Positions 32,608-43,564 of a stretch of DNA of 64,000 bases are shown piece by piece (the stretch's first letter is position 1; each line of letters opens with the position of its first letter). The stretch is from Pseudomonadota bacterium (GTDB lineage: Bacteria > Pseudomonadota > Gammaproteobacteria > Burkholderiales > Ferrovaceae). The translations under genes and the position numbers were made by a program. Under the pieces are notes generated by a model, which saw only the letters and a program-made list of their open reading frames with translations, searched no databases and was not told where the DNA came from. The stretch spans positions 52,101 to 116,100 of the forward strand of contig JAJZEH010000037.1 of the NCBI GenBank assembly GCA_021805725.1, written 5' to 3'.

Positions 32608-34032
32608 ATGCATCGCATGCTGGTTTCGGCCGCCCATAAATCATCCGGCAAGACCACCATCAGCGTTGGCCTGTGCGCCGCATTCCGGGCTCGTGGCCTC
32701 ACGGTCCAACCCTTCAAGAAGGGCCCGGACTACATCGACCCCCTCTGGCTATCGCAGGCCAGCGGTCACGCCTGCCGCAACCTGGACCTCTATCTCATGC
32801 GGCCCGACGAGATCGAGGACATCTTCCAGCGCCATTCGTCCGGCATGGACGTGAGTCTGGTGGAGGGCAACAAGGGACTCTACGATGGCCTGGCACTGGA
32901 TGGCAGCAACAGCAACGCAGCTCTGGCCAAGCTGCTGAATCTTCCGGTGGTGCTGGTGATCGATGCCCGTGGCATGACGCGCGGCATTGCACCCCTCATC
33001 CTGGGGTATCAGGCCTTCGATCGCGACATCCGCATCGCGGGGGTCATCCTCAATCAATTGGGAGGCAGCCGTCACGAGTCCAAGTTGCGTGCCGTGGTGG
33101 AGCATTACACCGATGTGCCGGTACTGGGCGCCGTGCATCACGACCCTGGTCTGTTCGTGCAGGAGCGGCATCTGGGATTGATTCCGGGCAACGAAGTGGC
33201 ACAGTCCTCGGCCATGATTGACGCCATGGGACGGCGTATGGCCTCCCAGGTGGATATGGAGCATCTGCTGGAGGCGACCAGATCGGAAGATAGACTGGGG
33301 ACAGACCCCGCGGGGTCTGCCCCCAGTCTATCTTCCGATTTTCCCAGTCCGGTGCGCATCGCCGTGGCACGCGACCGTGCCTTCGGCTTTTACTATGCCG
33401 ACGACCTCGATGCCCTCGAGGCGGCCGGGGCCACACTCGTGCCCTTTGATACCCTATCCGATGCGCGCCTGCCTGAAGTGGATGGCCTCTACATCGGCGG
33501 TGGCTTCCCGGAAATGTTCGCTCCAGGGCTTGCGACCAACGTCGCACTGCGCGAGGACCTGCGGCGCGTGCTCGCTGCGGGGCTGCCCGCTTACGCAGAA
33601 TGTGGCGGATTGATGTATTTGTCGCGAACGCTCACCGTGGCGGGCCATGCCTATCCCATGGTAGGCGCCATTCCTGGGGATGTGGTGATGCACGAACGCC
33701 CCGTGGGGCGAGGCTATGTGCATTTGTCGGAGCGCCCAGGACACCCCTGGCCGCGACCACGCCCCCGCGCCCAGGAAATTCGGGCGCACGAATTCCATTA
33801 TTCCAGCCTGGACAACCTGCCCGCCAACGCGCAATTCGCATTTGAAGTAAAGCGGGGCCACGGCATTGACGGACATCACGACGGCATTCTGGTCCACAAC
33901 CTCCTGGCGTCCTACACCCATTTGCGCACTATCGGTTCCTGTTACTGGGCAACCCGCTTCGTGGCCTTCGTACGCCAGCACCGGCAACAACGAATCGCCG
34001 CACTGCAGGAAACCCTCGGCGCGCTACAATGA
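32608..34032 (+). CDS. dsrN: DsrN, CobB/CbiA-type siroheme amidase with in-frame palindrome insertion
   Basis: A 474-residue glutamine-dependent cobyrinate a,c-diamide synthase homologue. The P-loop lies in VSAAHKSSGKTTISVGL, then KKGPDYIDP; the C-terminal class-I glutaminase domain has YIGGGFPEMF and the cysteine in AECGGLMYL. DsrN is thought to amidate siroheme for DsrAB. Between the two domains, residues 225-244 (RSEDRLGTDPAGSAPSLSSD) are encoded by a 58-bp palindrome. The reading frame stays open. The start at 32608 follows GGAGGG; ATG 32617 is an alternative. Confidence 0.93.
   Translation: MHRMLVSAAHKSSGKTTISVGLCAAFRARGLTVQPFKKGPDYIDPLWLSQASGHACRNLDLYLMRPDEIEDIFQRHSSGMDVSLVEGNKGLYDGLALDGSNSNAALAKLLNLPVVLVIDARGMTRGIAPLILGYQAFDRDIRIAGVILNQLGGSRHESKLRAVVEHYTDVPVLGAVHHDPGLFVQERHLGLIPGNEVAQSSAMIDAMGRRMASQVDMEHLLEATRSEDRLGTDPAGSAPSLSSDFPSPVRIAVARDRAFGFYYADDLDALEAAGATLVPFDTLSDARLPEVDGLYIGGGFPEMFAPGLATNVALREDLRRVLAAGLPAYAECGGLMYLSRTLTVAGHAYPMVGAIPGDVVMHERPVGRGYVHLSERPGHPWPRPRPRAQEIRAHEFHYSSLDNLPANAQFAFEVKRGHGIDGHHDGILVHNLLASYTHLRTIGSCYWATRFVAFVRQHRQQRIAALQETLGALQ
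33282..33339. repeat. 58-bp near-perfect palindrome inside dsrN
   Basis: Two 29-base arms meet between 33310 and 33311 with a single mismatch (A33301 opposite C33320). The core is GACCCCGCGGGGTC. As DNA or RNA it would form a very stable cruciform or hairpin. It resembles a REP/MITE-like mobile palindrome that landed in the linker between the two DsrN domains without breaking the frame. Confidence 0.9.
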
Positions 34033-34033
34033 C

Positions 34034-35035
34034 ATGATGGAACATTCTTTTGCATCGTATATCCAGATTCTGGGCAAGGGACGGCGTGGGGCGCGCGATC
34101 TGACGCGGGAAGAGGCGCGCGAAGCCATGGCCTTGATTCTTTCGGGAGCCGTGGAACCCGTGCAGCTGGGTGCGTTTTTGATGCTGATGCGCGTCAAGGA
34201 AGAAACCGCGGCGGAACTGGCGGGTTTTGTCGAAGCTGCTCGCGCATCGTTCTCCAGTCCTCCCCACCAGTTGACGGCGGATCTGGATTGGGCCAGTTAC
34301 GCAGGCAAGCGACGCCAGTTGCCCTGGCATGTACTGGCAGCCCTGTTGCTGGCCAGTCACGGCAGCCGGGTGTTGATGCATGGCGTGGATGGCGGAACGG
34401 CCGGTCGGGTTTATGTTCCCCAGGCCCTTGCCGCGCTAGGGCTTGCACCTGCCAGGTCCCCGGCGGACGCGTCTCAGCAGCTGGAGCGACACCACTTTGC
34501 CTATTTGCCACTGGAATCCTTCAGTCCCGTGCTGCAAGGCATGCTCGATCTCAAATCCGTGCTGGGGCTGCGCTCACCGGTACATACCCTGGTGCGCATG
34601 CTCAACCCCTTTGCTGCCCAGGCGTCCCTGATTGGCATCTTTCATCCGGGCTACGACGACACGCACCAGCAGGCCGCTGCTTTGCTGGGGGACGCCGGTC
34701 TGGCCGTATTCAAGGGTGAGGGGGGCGACCCCGAACGCAATCCAGACAGCTCCTGCAGCGTCAGATTATTGCGCCAAGGCCACATGCAAACCCAGGAGTG
34801 GCCGGCCCTGTTTGGCCAGAGGCACCTGCGCGACGACGTTCTGGATTGCAACCGGCTGCGTCGCCTCTGGTGCGACGAGGAAGAAGATGAATACGGCTCG
34901 GCTGCCGTAATTGGTACCGTGGCCATTGCCCTGACTGCCCAGGGGCGCGCGTCCGATCCCGAGCAGGCCATGCAGCAGGCAGCGCACCTTTGGCACATCC
35001 GCAATCGGCGTTTTATTGAAGGCATCGCGTACTGA
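34034..35035 (+). CDS. Glycosyl transferase family 3 protein (TrpD2/YbiB-like)
   Basis: A 333-residue relative of anthranilate phosphoribosyltransferase. It shows the helical N-terminal domain ([43 protein letters not shown]) and the GT3 domain with [20 protein letters not shown]. The PRPP-binding GTGGD motif of true TrpD is not conserved, and YbiB proteins bind nucleic acids instead. Start ATG 34034 (or 34037) lies just after dsrN; cobA follows 2 bases after its stop. Why it sits in a siroheme context is unclear. Confidence 0.8.
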   Translation: MMEHSFASYIQILGKGRRGARDLTREEAREAMALILSGAVEPVQLGAFLMLMRVKEETAAELAGFVEAARASFSSPPHQLTADLDWASYAGKRRQLPWHVLAALLLASHGSRVLMHGVDGGTAGRVYVPQALAALGLAPARSPADASQQLERHHFAYLPLESFSPVLQGMLDLKSVLGLRSPVHTLVRMLNPFAAQASLIGIFHPGYDDTHQQAAALLGDAGLAVFKGEGGDPERNPDSSCSVRLLRQGHMQTQEWPALFGQRHLRDDVLDCNRLRRLWCDEEEDEYGSAAVIGTVAIALTAQGRASDPEQAMQQAAHLWHIRNRRFIEGIAY

Positions 35036-35037
35036 AC

Positions 35038-35808
35038 ATGCAAACCTCCAAGACCGGCGAAGTATATCTGGTGGGTGCAGGTCCCGGTGATCCCGACCTT
35101 CTCACCCTGCGCGCCTTGCGCCTGATGCAGCAGGCCGATGTGGTGTTGTATGACAACCTGGTGTCCAAGCCGGTTCTGGCGTTGATTCCGGAGGGGGCCC
35201 AGCAGATCTTTGTGGGCAAGAGACGCGGCAACCACGCCTTGCCGCAGGAGCAGATCAACGATCTACTGGTGCGGCTTGCCCAGGAGGGACATCGGGTGTT
35301 GCGCTTGAAAGGCGGCGACCCATTTATATTCGGGCGCGGGGGCGAGGAAATTGAAAAGCTGGCACGTCATCATATTCGCTTTCAGGTGGTGCCGGGCATC
35401 ACCGCCGCTTCAGGTGTTGCTGCCTATGCTGGCATTCCATTGACTCATCGCGACCATGCGCAATCCTGCGTGTTCGTCACGGGCCATCTCAAGGATGGCA
35501 GCATGGATCTGGATTGGGAACTTCTGGCCCGGCCCGGACAGACCGTAGTGGTTTACATGGGGTTGCAGGGGCTCGACATCCTGTGTCAACAACTGGTCAT
35601 GCATGGCCTTGCTGCCGATACGCCGGCAGCCATCGTGCAGCAAGGCACCACACAGCGCCAGCGCGTGGTGACCGGAACACTGCTCAGCTTGCCGGAGTTG
35701 GCGCGGCAAGCCCGGTTGCAGGCGCCCACCCTGATCATCGTGGGTGGGGTGGTCATGCTGCATCAAACGCTCAAGTGGTTTGTTTCCGAAGCGCAGCCAG
35801 CAGGCTGA
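35038..35808 (+). CDS. cobA: Uroporphyrinogen-III C-methyltransferase (SUMT)
   Basis: A 256-residue SUMT that methylates uroporphyrinogen III with SAM to precorrin-2, the first step to siroheme. Motifs: [18 protein letters not shown] (SAM site), [44 protein letters not shown]. It is a stand-alone SUMT without the dehydrogenase/ferrochelatase part of CysG. Position at the end of the dsr operon fits the heavy siroheme demand of DsrAB. Confidence 0.93.
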   Translation: MQTSKTGEVYLVGAGPGDPDLLTLRALRLMQQADVVLYDNLVSKPVLALIPEGAQQIFVGKRRGNHALPQEQINDLLVRLAQEGHRVLRLKGGDPFIFGRGGEEIEKLARHHIRFQVVPGITAASGVAAYAGIPLTHRDHAQSCVFVTGHLKDGSMDLDWELLARPGQTVVVYMGLQGLDILCQQLVMHGLAADTPAAIVQQGTTQRQRVVTGTLLSLPELARQARLQAPTLIIVGGVVMLHQTLKWFVSEAQPAG

Positions 35809-35811
35809 GGG

Positions 35812-36144
35812 TTACATCTGGGGCGGGTTGCAGAACTGCTCCTGAAGCGCATTGATGATGGCGACGGATTCGGGACTGGCAATGCTGTAATAGATATGTT
35901 TACCTTCCCGGCGCGTCCTCACCAGCCCTTCCTCGCGCAGCACGCCCAGTTGCTGGGATAGCGTGGGCTGGCGGATGTCCAGCGATGACTCCAGATCGCT
36001 CACGCAGGCTTCACCCCCGGCAAGGCGGCACAACAGGACCAGCCGGTCCGGATTGGCCAGGACCTTGAGCAGGCCGCAGGCGCGATCTGCAGACGCATGC
36101 ATCGCATCAAAATCCAGTTTTTTTTCAGAAGGTGGCGTCTTCAC
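35812..36144 (-). CDS. ArsR-family repressor, SqrR/BigR-like (persulfide-sensing type)
   Basis: A 110-residue winged-helix repressor (KVLANPDRLVLLCRLAGGEACVSDLESSLDIRQPTLSQQLGVLREEGLV). C39 in RLVLLCRL and C105 near the C-terminus (EQFCNPPQM) fall where SqrR and BigR have the two cysteines that form a polysulfide bridge; C23 and C47 are additional. It lacks the metal box of arsenic ArsR proteins. It is divergent from an operon containing sqr and rhodanese, with a promoter and dyad between, so derepression by sulfide is the likely logic. Confidence 0.85.
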   Translation of the reverse strand: MKTPPSEKKLDFDAMHASADRACGLLKVLANPDRLVLLCRLAGGEACVSDLESSLDIRQPTLSQQLGVLREEGLVRTRREGKHIYYSIASPESVAIINALQEQFCNPPQM

Positions 36145-36167
36145 GGCATCCGTTCACCAAGAAACCA

Positions 36168-36196
36168 GTTGACACTATACCATAAAACAATATATA
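36168..36196 (+). promoter_or_regulatory. Sigma-70 promoter of the efflux-sqr-cyd operon
   Basis: TTGACA (36168-36173) and TATATA (36191-36196) are separated by exactly 17 bases, a near-consensus promoter pointing at the membrane-fusion gene. TATAAA at 36193 overlaps the -10. The divergent arsR gene probably starts from the same AT-rich patch. Confidence 0.7.
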
Positions 36197-36208
36197 AAGA
36201 AACATAAT

Positions 36209-36239
36209 GTAATTTGCTAAAATGTATTACTGGCAAATT
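36209..36239 (+). promoter_or_regulatory. Probable ArsR-type operator downstream of the promoter
   Basis: GTAAT (36209-36213) / ATTAC (36226-36230) form a dyad, and AATTTGC (36211-36217) / GCAAATT (36233-36239) an interleaved one. They begin about 12 bases after the -10 box, so a bound repressor would block the start of transcription. Confidence 0.5.
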
Positions 36240-36317
36240 TGTAACGGACAGGGGTTATATTAGTGCAATGGGTCTCATTGCCGGGCCTCCCGAAGTCCGG
36301 AACCAATGGAGAATGCA

Positions 36318-37370
36318 ATGAAATCTCGACAGGTCTGGGTCTCGTACACGATTTTCGGCATTGTGCTTGGATGGGGCCTCGTGTCGCAATCCGCCCTGGC
36401 GGTGGAAGCAGGTCCGGTACCCGTTGCGGCCAGCCCGATCAGCCAGCTCGCAAGTTTTGATGCCGTGGTCGAGGCGGAGCGCCAGACCGTCTTGGCAGCA
36501 CAGGTCTCCGGTGCAGTGGTGGAGATCTCCGTCAAGGCAGGGGATCGTGTCCGGGCGGGGCAGACCCTGCTGCGCATGGATGCACAGGCCGCCAACCAAT
36601 CCGCAGCCGTGAGCGAAGCGCAGGTGCAATCTGCACGCGCTGCGTTGGCCGTGGCCAGCAGGGATTACGAGCGGCAAAAGCAGTTGTTTGCCCAGGATTA
36701 CATCAGCCAGGCGGCTCTGGAGCGGGCCGAAGCCCGCTTCAAGGCCGCTGAGGCTGAAACCAACGCCCAACTGTCCCAGGCTGCAGCAGCGCGAACCCAG
36801 GCGGGTTACTACACCTTGCGCGCGCCCTATGCTGGCATGGTCGCTGAGGTGCCTGTCATGCCGGGAGACATGGCCATGCCGGGTCGCCCCCTCCTGGTGC
36901 TCTACGATCCCGCCGGGTTGCGGGTGACGGCTGCAATACCGCAAGGGTCCATCCAGCCGGGATGGTCTGCTGCTTCGGTAAAAGTGGAGTTGCCAGGGCA
37001 ACCGGCCGAGCGCCAATGGGTCACGCCAGCCTATCTCAAAGTGCTGCCCACCGTGGATCCGGCAACGCATACGGTGCAGATACGCCTGGGATTGCCCGCG
37101 TCCACTACCGGTATCGCGCCGGGCATGTTTGCCCGTGCATGGCTGCCCGCTGGTGAAAAAACAGCTGTTCCCATTCAGGTCCCTCTTACCGCCGTGGTGC
37201 GTCGCGCCGAAATGACCGGTCTCTATGTGCTGGATGCGCAGGGGCGCCCGTTGCTGCGTCAGGTGCGCCTGGGGAGAGTCATCAACGATCAGGTCGAGGT
37301 ATTGAGCGGTCTTAACGCCAACGAGCAGGTGGCGCCCGATGCCCAGGCAGCCCTGACAACGGCGCACTGA
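36318..37370 (+). CDS. RND efflux periplasmic adaptor (membrane fusion protein)
   Basis: A 350-residue HlyD/AcrA-type adaptor. An N-terminal hydrophobic signal (about 10-30) is followed by a lipoyl half (VSGAVVEISVKAGDRVRAGQTLLRMDA), a coiled-coil hairpin (about 90-165), the second lipoyl half (LRAPYAGMVAEVPVMPGDMAMPG) and beta-barrel parts. It joins the RND pump to TolC. The start at ATG 36318 follows GGAG with 6-base spacing. It is the first gene of the operon. Confidence 0.9.
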   Translation: MKSRQVWVSYTIFGIVLGWGLVSQSALAVEAGPVPVAASPISQLASFDAVVEAERQTVLAAQVSGAVVEISVKAGDRVRAGQTLLRMDAQAANQSAAVSEAQVQSARAALAVASRDYERQKQLFAQDYISQAALERAEARFKAAEAETNAQLSQAAAARTQAGYYTLRAPYAGMVAEVPVMPGDMAMPGRPLLVLYDPAGLRVTAAIPQGSIQPGWSAASVKVELPGQPAERQWVTPAYLKVLPTVDPATHTVQIRLGLPASTTGIAPGMFARAWLPAGEKTAVPIQVPLTAVVRRAEMTGLYVLDAQGRPLLRQVRLGRVINDQVEVLSGLNANEQVAPDAQAALTTAH

Positions 37371-37378
37371 GAGGCCAC

Positions 37379-40300
37379 ATGAGTAAACCCATGGGAATTT
37401 CCGGGCGCATTGCCTCATTCTTTCAGAGCGCCCAGATTACACCACTGCTGGCACTGGTTGCCTTCTTGCTGGGCGCATTTGCGGTGCTCGTGACACCTCG
37501 CGAGGAAGAGCCCCAGATCAACGTCACCATGGCCAATGTGCTGATTCCCTTTCCGGGCGCATCGGCGCGCGATGTGGAACAGATGGTGGCAGCGCCTGCA
37601 GAGCAGGTGCTTTCGCAGATCCAGGGTATCGAGCACGTGATGTCGGTGTCCCGACCGGGGTTTGCAGTCATCACCGTCCAGTACAAGGTGGGTGTGCCGC
37701 GTATCGAGGCGCTGGTGCGCCTGTACGATACCGTCAATGCCAATGCGGACTGGCTGCCCCATGGGCTGGGCGCATTGCAGCCCATCATCAAGCCCAAGGG
37801 CATCGACGACGTGCCCATCGTAACCCTCACCCTTTACAGCAAGGATCCACAAACTGGCGCCTACGATCTGGAACGGGTGGCCCACAGTATCGAATCGGAT
37901 TTGAAACGCGTGCGGGGTACGCGCGAAGTGACGACCCTGGGCGGAACCGGGCGTGCGGTTCGAGTGGAGATCGACCCGGCGCGCCTCAACAGCACCGGAA
38001 TCAGCCTCGCGCAACTGCGCGCCGCCTTGCAATCCGCCAACATGGGATTGCCCTTGGGCGACTTGTTGAAGCGTAACCAGGCCATCGCGCTGGAATCGGG
38101 CGACTATCTCAAGAATGCCCGCGACGTGAGCGAGCTGGTGGTAGGCGTGCAGGGTGGACGCCCGATCTACCTGCGTGAAGTGGCCCATGTGGAGAACGGG
38201 CCTCTCATTCCCAGCCGCTATGTATGGTACGGCGAACCTGGCAAGACGGGAGCCGCCGAATATCCGGCAGTCACGCTTGCCATTACCAAAAAACCTGGCG
38301 AAAACGCCATCGATGTGGCCAACGCCGTCATGCAGCGCGTGCAAACCCTGAAGAACACCGTCATTCCCGCAGACGTGCAGGTGGCCGAGACGCGCAATTA
38401 CGGCGAAACGGCCAACGACAAGGCCAAAAAACTGATCCAGAAGCTTCTCTTTGCCACCGCTTCAGTGGTGGCTCTGGTCTTCATTGCGCTGGGTCGACGC
38501 GAAGCGGCCATCGTGGGTACTGCCGTGGTCTTGACCCTCACCGTCACGCTGTTTGCGTCCTGGGCCTGGGGCTTTACCCTCAATCGGGTATCGCTCTTCG
38601 CGCTGATCTTTTCCATCGGGATCCTGGTGGACGATGCCATCGTGGTGGTGGAAAACATTCACCGGCACCAGCAGCTGTTCCCGGGAAAATCCCTGCGCGA
38701 GATTATTCCAGGCGCGGTAGACGAGGTGGGTGGACCCACCATCCTGGCAACGCTCACCGTGATCGCGGCCCTGCTGCCCATGGCCTTCGTCACCGGGCTG
38801 ATGGGGCCCTACATGAGCCCCATCCCCATCAATGCCAGCATGGGCATGTTGCTCTCGCTCACCATCGCCTTCGTGGTCACGCCCTGGCTGGCACGCCTGT
38901 GGATGAAGTCCTCCCACGCGGGTGGCCACGGCGAGAGCGCGGCACCCAGCGGCATGGCGGCGCGCATCACGCCCTGGTTTCAACGCATTTTCACTCCGCT
39001 GCTCGACGAGCACCGCGGCGCGCGCAACCGGCGTCTGATGGGCTTGGGCATCGCCGGCCTGATCATGCTGTCCATGCTGTTGCCGGCCACGGGGCTGGTA
39101 CTTCTCAAGATGCTGCCCTTCGACAACAAGTCGGAATTCCAGGTGGTGGTGGACATGCCTGCTGGCACGCCTTTGGAGCAAACCGCCGCTGTGCTGCACG
39201 AGATGGGCGCCTTTCTTGCCACGGTGCCAGAAGTCACCGATTACCAGGCCTATGCCGGAACAGCCGCGCCCATCAATTTCAACGGCCTGGTGCGCCAGTA
39301 TTACCTGCGTGCCGGCGGCGAGGTGGGTGACATCCAGGTCAATCTGGTGGACAAGCACCATCGCAAGGAGCAAAGCCACGCCATCGCAACCCGGGTGCGT
39401 CCGGCGCTGCAGACCATCGGCAAGCGCTTCGGGGCCAACGTCAAGGTGATCGAAGTGCCCCCCGGTCCTCCGGTGCTCTCACCCATCGTGGCTGAAATCT
39501 ACGGACCCGATGCGGCAGGACGTCGTCAGGTGGCCAAGGCGGTGAGGGCGGTGTTCGAGAAGACGGCGGGCGTGGTGGACGTGGATGACAGCAGCATTGC
39601 CGAGGCTCCCAAAAAGATGCTGCGCGTGGACCGCCGCAAGGCGGCACTGCTCGGCATTTCGCAGCAGACCATCGCCACGACGCTGCAGACCGCGCTGTCA
39701 GGCGAAGCGGTGACCTGGCTGCATGACCAGACCAAGTATCCCGCTTCGGCCTGGGTGCAGCTGCCAGGCCACTTGCAGGGTGATCTCAATGCCCTGCTGC
39801 AATTGGGTGTGCGCGGCGCGCAGGGGCAACTCGTTCCGCTGCGCGAGCTGGTGACCCTGTCCGACACGGTGCGCGAGCAGCCGGTGTACCACAAGGATTT
39901 GCTGCCAGTAAATTTCGTGGTGGGTGACATGGCAGGCAAGGTGGACAGCCCGCTCTACGGCATGTTTGCCATGCGCCATGACATCACCGCCATCAAGACC
40001 CCTGGCGGGGGCACGCTCACTGATTATTTCATCAGCCAACCGGAAGACCCCTACCGCGGATACTCGCTCAAGTGGGACGGAGAATGGCAGGTTACCTACG
40101 AGACCTTTCGCGACATGGGGGCGGCCTATGCGGTGGGCCTCGTGCTGATCTATCTGCTGGTGGTGGCGCAGTTCGGTTCCTACCTGACCCCGCTCATCAT
40201 CATGGCGCCCATTCCGCTGACCATCATCGGGGTCATGCCCGGGCATGCGCTGCTAGGCTCGCAATACACTGCCACCAGCATGATCGGCATGATCGCCCTG

Positions 40301-40618
40301 GCCGGGATCATCGTGCGCAACTCCATCCTGCTGGTGGATTTCATCAACCTTCAGGTCAGGCAGGGCGTTCCGTTCAAGGAAGCCATCGTGCATTCGGCCA
40401 TCACTCGCGCCCAGCCCATCGTACTGACGGGGCTCGCGGCCATGCTGGGCGCCTTCTTCATCCTGGACGATCCCATTTTCAACGGCCTGGCCATCTCGCT
40501 GATCTTTGGCATTTTCGTCTCCACCCTGCTGACCTTGGTGGTGATTCCCACCCTGTATTACGCGGCCTATCGACGCCGATATTCGTCCAATCAACCTTCA
40601 CAAGGAGAACCATCATGA
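37379..40618 (+). CDS. RND-family efflux permease (AcrB-like)
   Basis: A 1079-residue inner-membrane pump with the two-repeat RND layout: helix 1 at about 20-40, a large periplasmic loop, helices with IFSIGILVDDAIVVVENIHRH (paired Asp for proton relay), a second loop, and the last helix bundle (IGMIALAGIIVRNSILLVDFI). It is a hydrophobe/amphiphile-type member rather than a metal CusA type, judged by the lack of CusA methionine motifs. The cargo is unknown. Its stop overlaps the DUF2892 gene. Confidence 0.92.
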   Translation: MSKPMGISGRIASFFQSAQITPLLALVAFLLGAFAVLVTPREEEPQINVTMANVLIPFPGASARDVEQMVAAPAEQVLSQIQGIEHVMSVSRPGFAVITVQYKVGVPRIEALVRLYDTVNANADWLPHGLGALQPIIKPKGIDDVPIVTLTLYSKDPQTGAYDLERVAHSIESDLKRVRGTREVTTLGGTGRAVRVEIDPARLNSTGISLAQLRAALQSANMGLPLGDLLKRNQAIALESGDYLKNARDVSELVVGVQGGRPIYLREVAHVENGPLIPSRYVWYGEPGKTGAAEYPAVTLAITKKPGENAIDVANAVMQRVQTLKNTVIPADVQVAETRNYGETANDKAKKLIQKLLFATASVVALVFIALGRREAAIVGTAVVLTLTVTLFASWAWGFTLNRVSLFALIFSIGILVDDAIVVVENIHRHQQLFPGKSLREIIPGAVDEVGGPTILATLTVIAALLPMAFVTGLMGPYMSPIPINASMGMLLSLTIAFVVTPWLARLWMKSSHAGGHGESAAPSGMAARITPWFQRIFTPLLDEHRGARNRRLMGLGIAGLIMLSMLLPATGLVLLKMLPFDNKSEFQVVVDMPAGTPLEQTAAVLHEMGAFLATVPEVTDYQAYAGTAAPINFNGLVRQYYLRAGGEVGDIQVNLVDKHHRKEQSHAIATRVRPALQTIGKRFGANVKVIEVPPGPPVLSPIVAEIYGPDAAGRRQVAKAVRAVFEKTAGVVDVDDSSIAEAPKKMLRVDRRKAALLGISQQTIATTLQTALSGEAVTWLHDQTKYPASAWVQLPGHLQGDLNALLQLGVRGAQGQLVPLRELVTLSDTVREQPVYHKDLLPVNFVVGDMAGKVDSPLYGMFAMRHDITAIKTPGGGTLTDYFISQPEDPYRGYSLKWDGEWQVTYETFRDMGAAYAVGLVLIYLLVVAQFGSYLTPLIIMAPIPLTIIGVMPGHALLGSQYTATSMIGMIALAGIIVRNSILLVDFINLQVRQGVPFKEAIVHSAITRAQPIVLTGLAAMLGAFFILDDPIFNGLAISLIFGIFVSTLLTLVVIPTLYYAAYRRRYSSNQPSQGEPS

Positions 40619-40824
40619 AATCCTGGCAACTGGTGCGTGTTATCGCGGGGTCCTTTATACTGATTTCTCTCGCCTTTGGCGTGCCGGGTAGCCCCCTGTT
40701 CCTCAGCCAGTGGTGGCTGGCCTTTACGGCATTCATCGGCCTCAATTTGCTGCAAAGCGGCCTTACTCACTGGTGTCTGATGGAAACTCTGTTGCGCAAA
40801 TTGGGTTTGCCTGCCGGATGCTGA
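40615..40824 (+). CDS. DUF2892/YgaP-like small membrane protein
   Basis: A 69-residue protein with two hydrophobic helices (VRVIAGSFILISLAFG and WWLAFTAFIGLNLLQSG) and a C-terminal GLPAGC, matching the membrane part of YgaP-type rhodaneses (DUF2892). Such proteins recur next to sulfur-transfer genes. It overlaps the permease stop by 4 bases, with AAGGAG ahead of the ATG, and its own stop overlaps the TolC start. Confidence 0.85.
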   Translation: MKSWQLVRVIAGSFILISLAFGVPGSPLFLSQWWLAFTAFIGLNLLQSGLTHWCLMETLLRKLGLPAGC

Positions 40825-42257
40825 TGACCATGGTCAAACGCAAGGCGTCCCTGATCTCACGGTGGCTTCTGCTGGCTGCCGTGGGGGCATTGCCCGCATC
40901 GTTTGCGCAGGCTGCCGATCTCATGCAGGCCTGGCAGGCCGCGCAGCAACACGACCTGGATTATGTGGCGGCCGAGACGGCACATGAGGCAGGGCAGGCG
41001 CGGCGTGATCAATCCAATGCGTTGTGGCGACCCACCTTGCAGGCCACTGGAACCACCGGTCGTATGACCAACGACACCCAGACCCAGGGCGCACAGTTTT
41101 ATGCGCCGGGTTTTCCTCTCACCAACAATGCGGTATTCAACACATCCATCAACAACGGCACGCTGGATCGCTGGGCACTCTCGGCGCGCCAGCCCCTCAT
41201 CAACCGTGAGCGCCTGGCCCAAAGTCGGCAGTTGGACATCAATGCTGAGGTGTCCGAGCTGGAATGGCAAAACGCCCGTCAGGAACTGATGCTGCATACC
41301 GCGCAACGGTACTTTGACGTGGCCATGGCACAGGAGGCGCTCCGGGTGGCGCGCCGTCAGGAGCAGTCCGTTGAGAAGGCCCTGGGCGAAGTCAAGGCGC
41401 GTTACCAGATGGGTGATGTGCCCATTACCGACACGCACGAAGCAGCAGCCCGGATGGAAGCCATTCGCGCCCAGATACTGGCTGCAGAAACAGATTTGCA
41501 ACTCAAGCAGGCGGCCTTGTCCGATGCCACGGGCCTGCCCATGGACAGGATCGAGGCACTGCAACCCACCAAGGGCGATTTGCCTTTGCCAGGCGCTTCG
41601 CTTGAGCAGTGGACCAGCGATGCGTCTGCCGGCAACCCTGGATTGCGCACGCAATTATTGCGGGTGGATGTGGCGCGTGAAGAATCGGCGCGCTATAGCG
41701 CCCTGGCATCCCCTTCGCTTGACCTGGTGGGCGAGGTGACCCGCGATCATCTGTCAGGCAGTGGAGATTATGGTGCCGCCAACAACGTCATGCATACCAC
41801 GCTGGTGGGCTTGCAACTCACCATTCCCATCTATACAGGGGGCATGCGCAGTGCGCGCCACGACGAGACGCAACGCCTGGCAGACAAGGCGCTCACCGAT
41901 TCTGATCGAGCCCGTCAACAAGTGGCCCTGCAAACCCGGGCGGCCTGGTTGGGTCTTACGGCCGGGGCGGGCCGCGTCAATGCGCTGGCGGCGGCCCTGA
42001 AAGCCAGCCAGTCGCGTCTGGACGCCACCCGGTTGGGCCATAAGATGGGCGACCGCAGCACCCTTGATCTGCTCAACGCTGAAAGCGATGCGGCCAATGC
42101 GCGTCTGACCTGGTTGCAGGCGCGCGTGGCAGTCGTGATGAATCGGCTGCAGCTTGCCGCCCTGGCCGGTAAACTGGAAGAAACGCAATTGCGTGACATC
42201 AACCTGCTCCTGGAACCGGCGGTTGATGAGGTAAACCCACCCAGCAGCAAACCATAA
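40824..42257 (+). CDS. TolC-family outer-membrane channel protein
   Basis: A 477-residue outer-membrane efflux protein. A signal peptide (cut about SFAQAA/DLMQAW) precedes two repeats typical of TolC, each with a long helical hairpin; the first contains LWRPTLQATG and the second PSLDLVGEV. It completes a tripartite pump with the adaptor and permease. Three ATGs compete (40818, 40824, 40830); 40824 overlaps the upstream stop (TGATG) and is preferred. Confidence 0.9.
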   Translation: MTMVKRKASLISRWLLLAAVGALPASFAQAADLMQAWQAAQQHDLDYVAAETAHEAGQARRDQSNALWRPTLQATGTTGRMTNDTQTQGAQFYAPGFPLTNNAVFNTSINNGTLDRWALSARQPLINRERLAQSRQLDINAEVSELEWQNARQELMLHTAQRYFDVAMAQEALRVARRQEQSVEKALGEVKARYQMGDVPITDTHEAAARMEAIRAQILAAETDLQLKQAALSDATGLPMDRIEALQPTKGDLPLPGASLEQWTSDASAGNPGLRTQLLRVDVAREESARYSALASPSLDLVGEVTRDHLSGSGDYGAANNVMHTTLVGLQLTIPIYTGGMRSARHDETQRLADKALTDSDRARQQVALQTRAAWLGLTAGAGRVNALAAALKASQSRLDATRLGHKMGDRSTLDLLNAESDAANARLTWLQARVAVVMNRLQLAALAGKLEETQLRDINLLLEPAVDEVNPPSSKP

Positions 42258-43550
<1,293 letters not shown>

Positions 43551-43564
43551 GGGAGCATCGATTC

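Noticed and set aside
33282..33339. Palindrome in dsrN as a transcription terminator
   Set aside because: It lies within an intact coding frame, has no T-tract, and the downstream genes belong to the same operon.
38462..39379. 305-codon frame antisense to the RND permease, rich in His and Gln
   Set aside because: Composition is the usual antisense artefact of hydrophobic GC-rich coding sequence.
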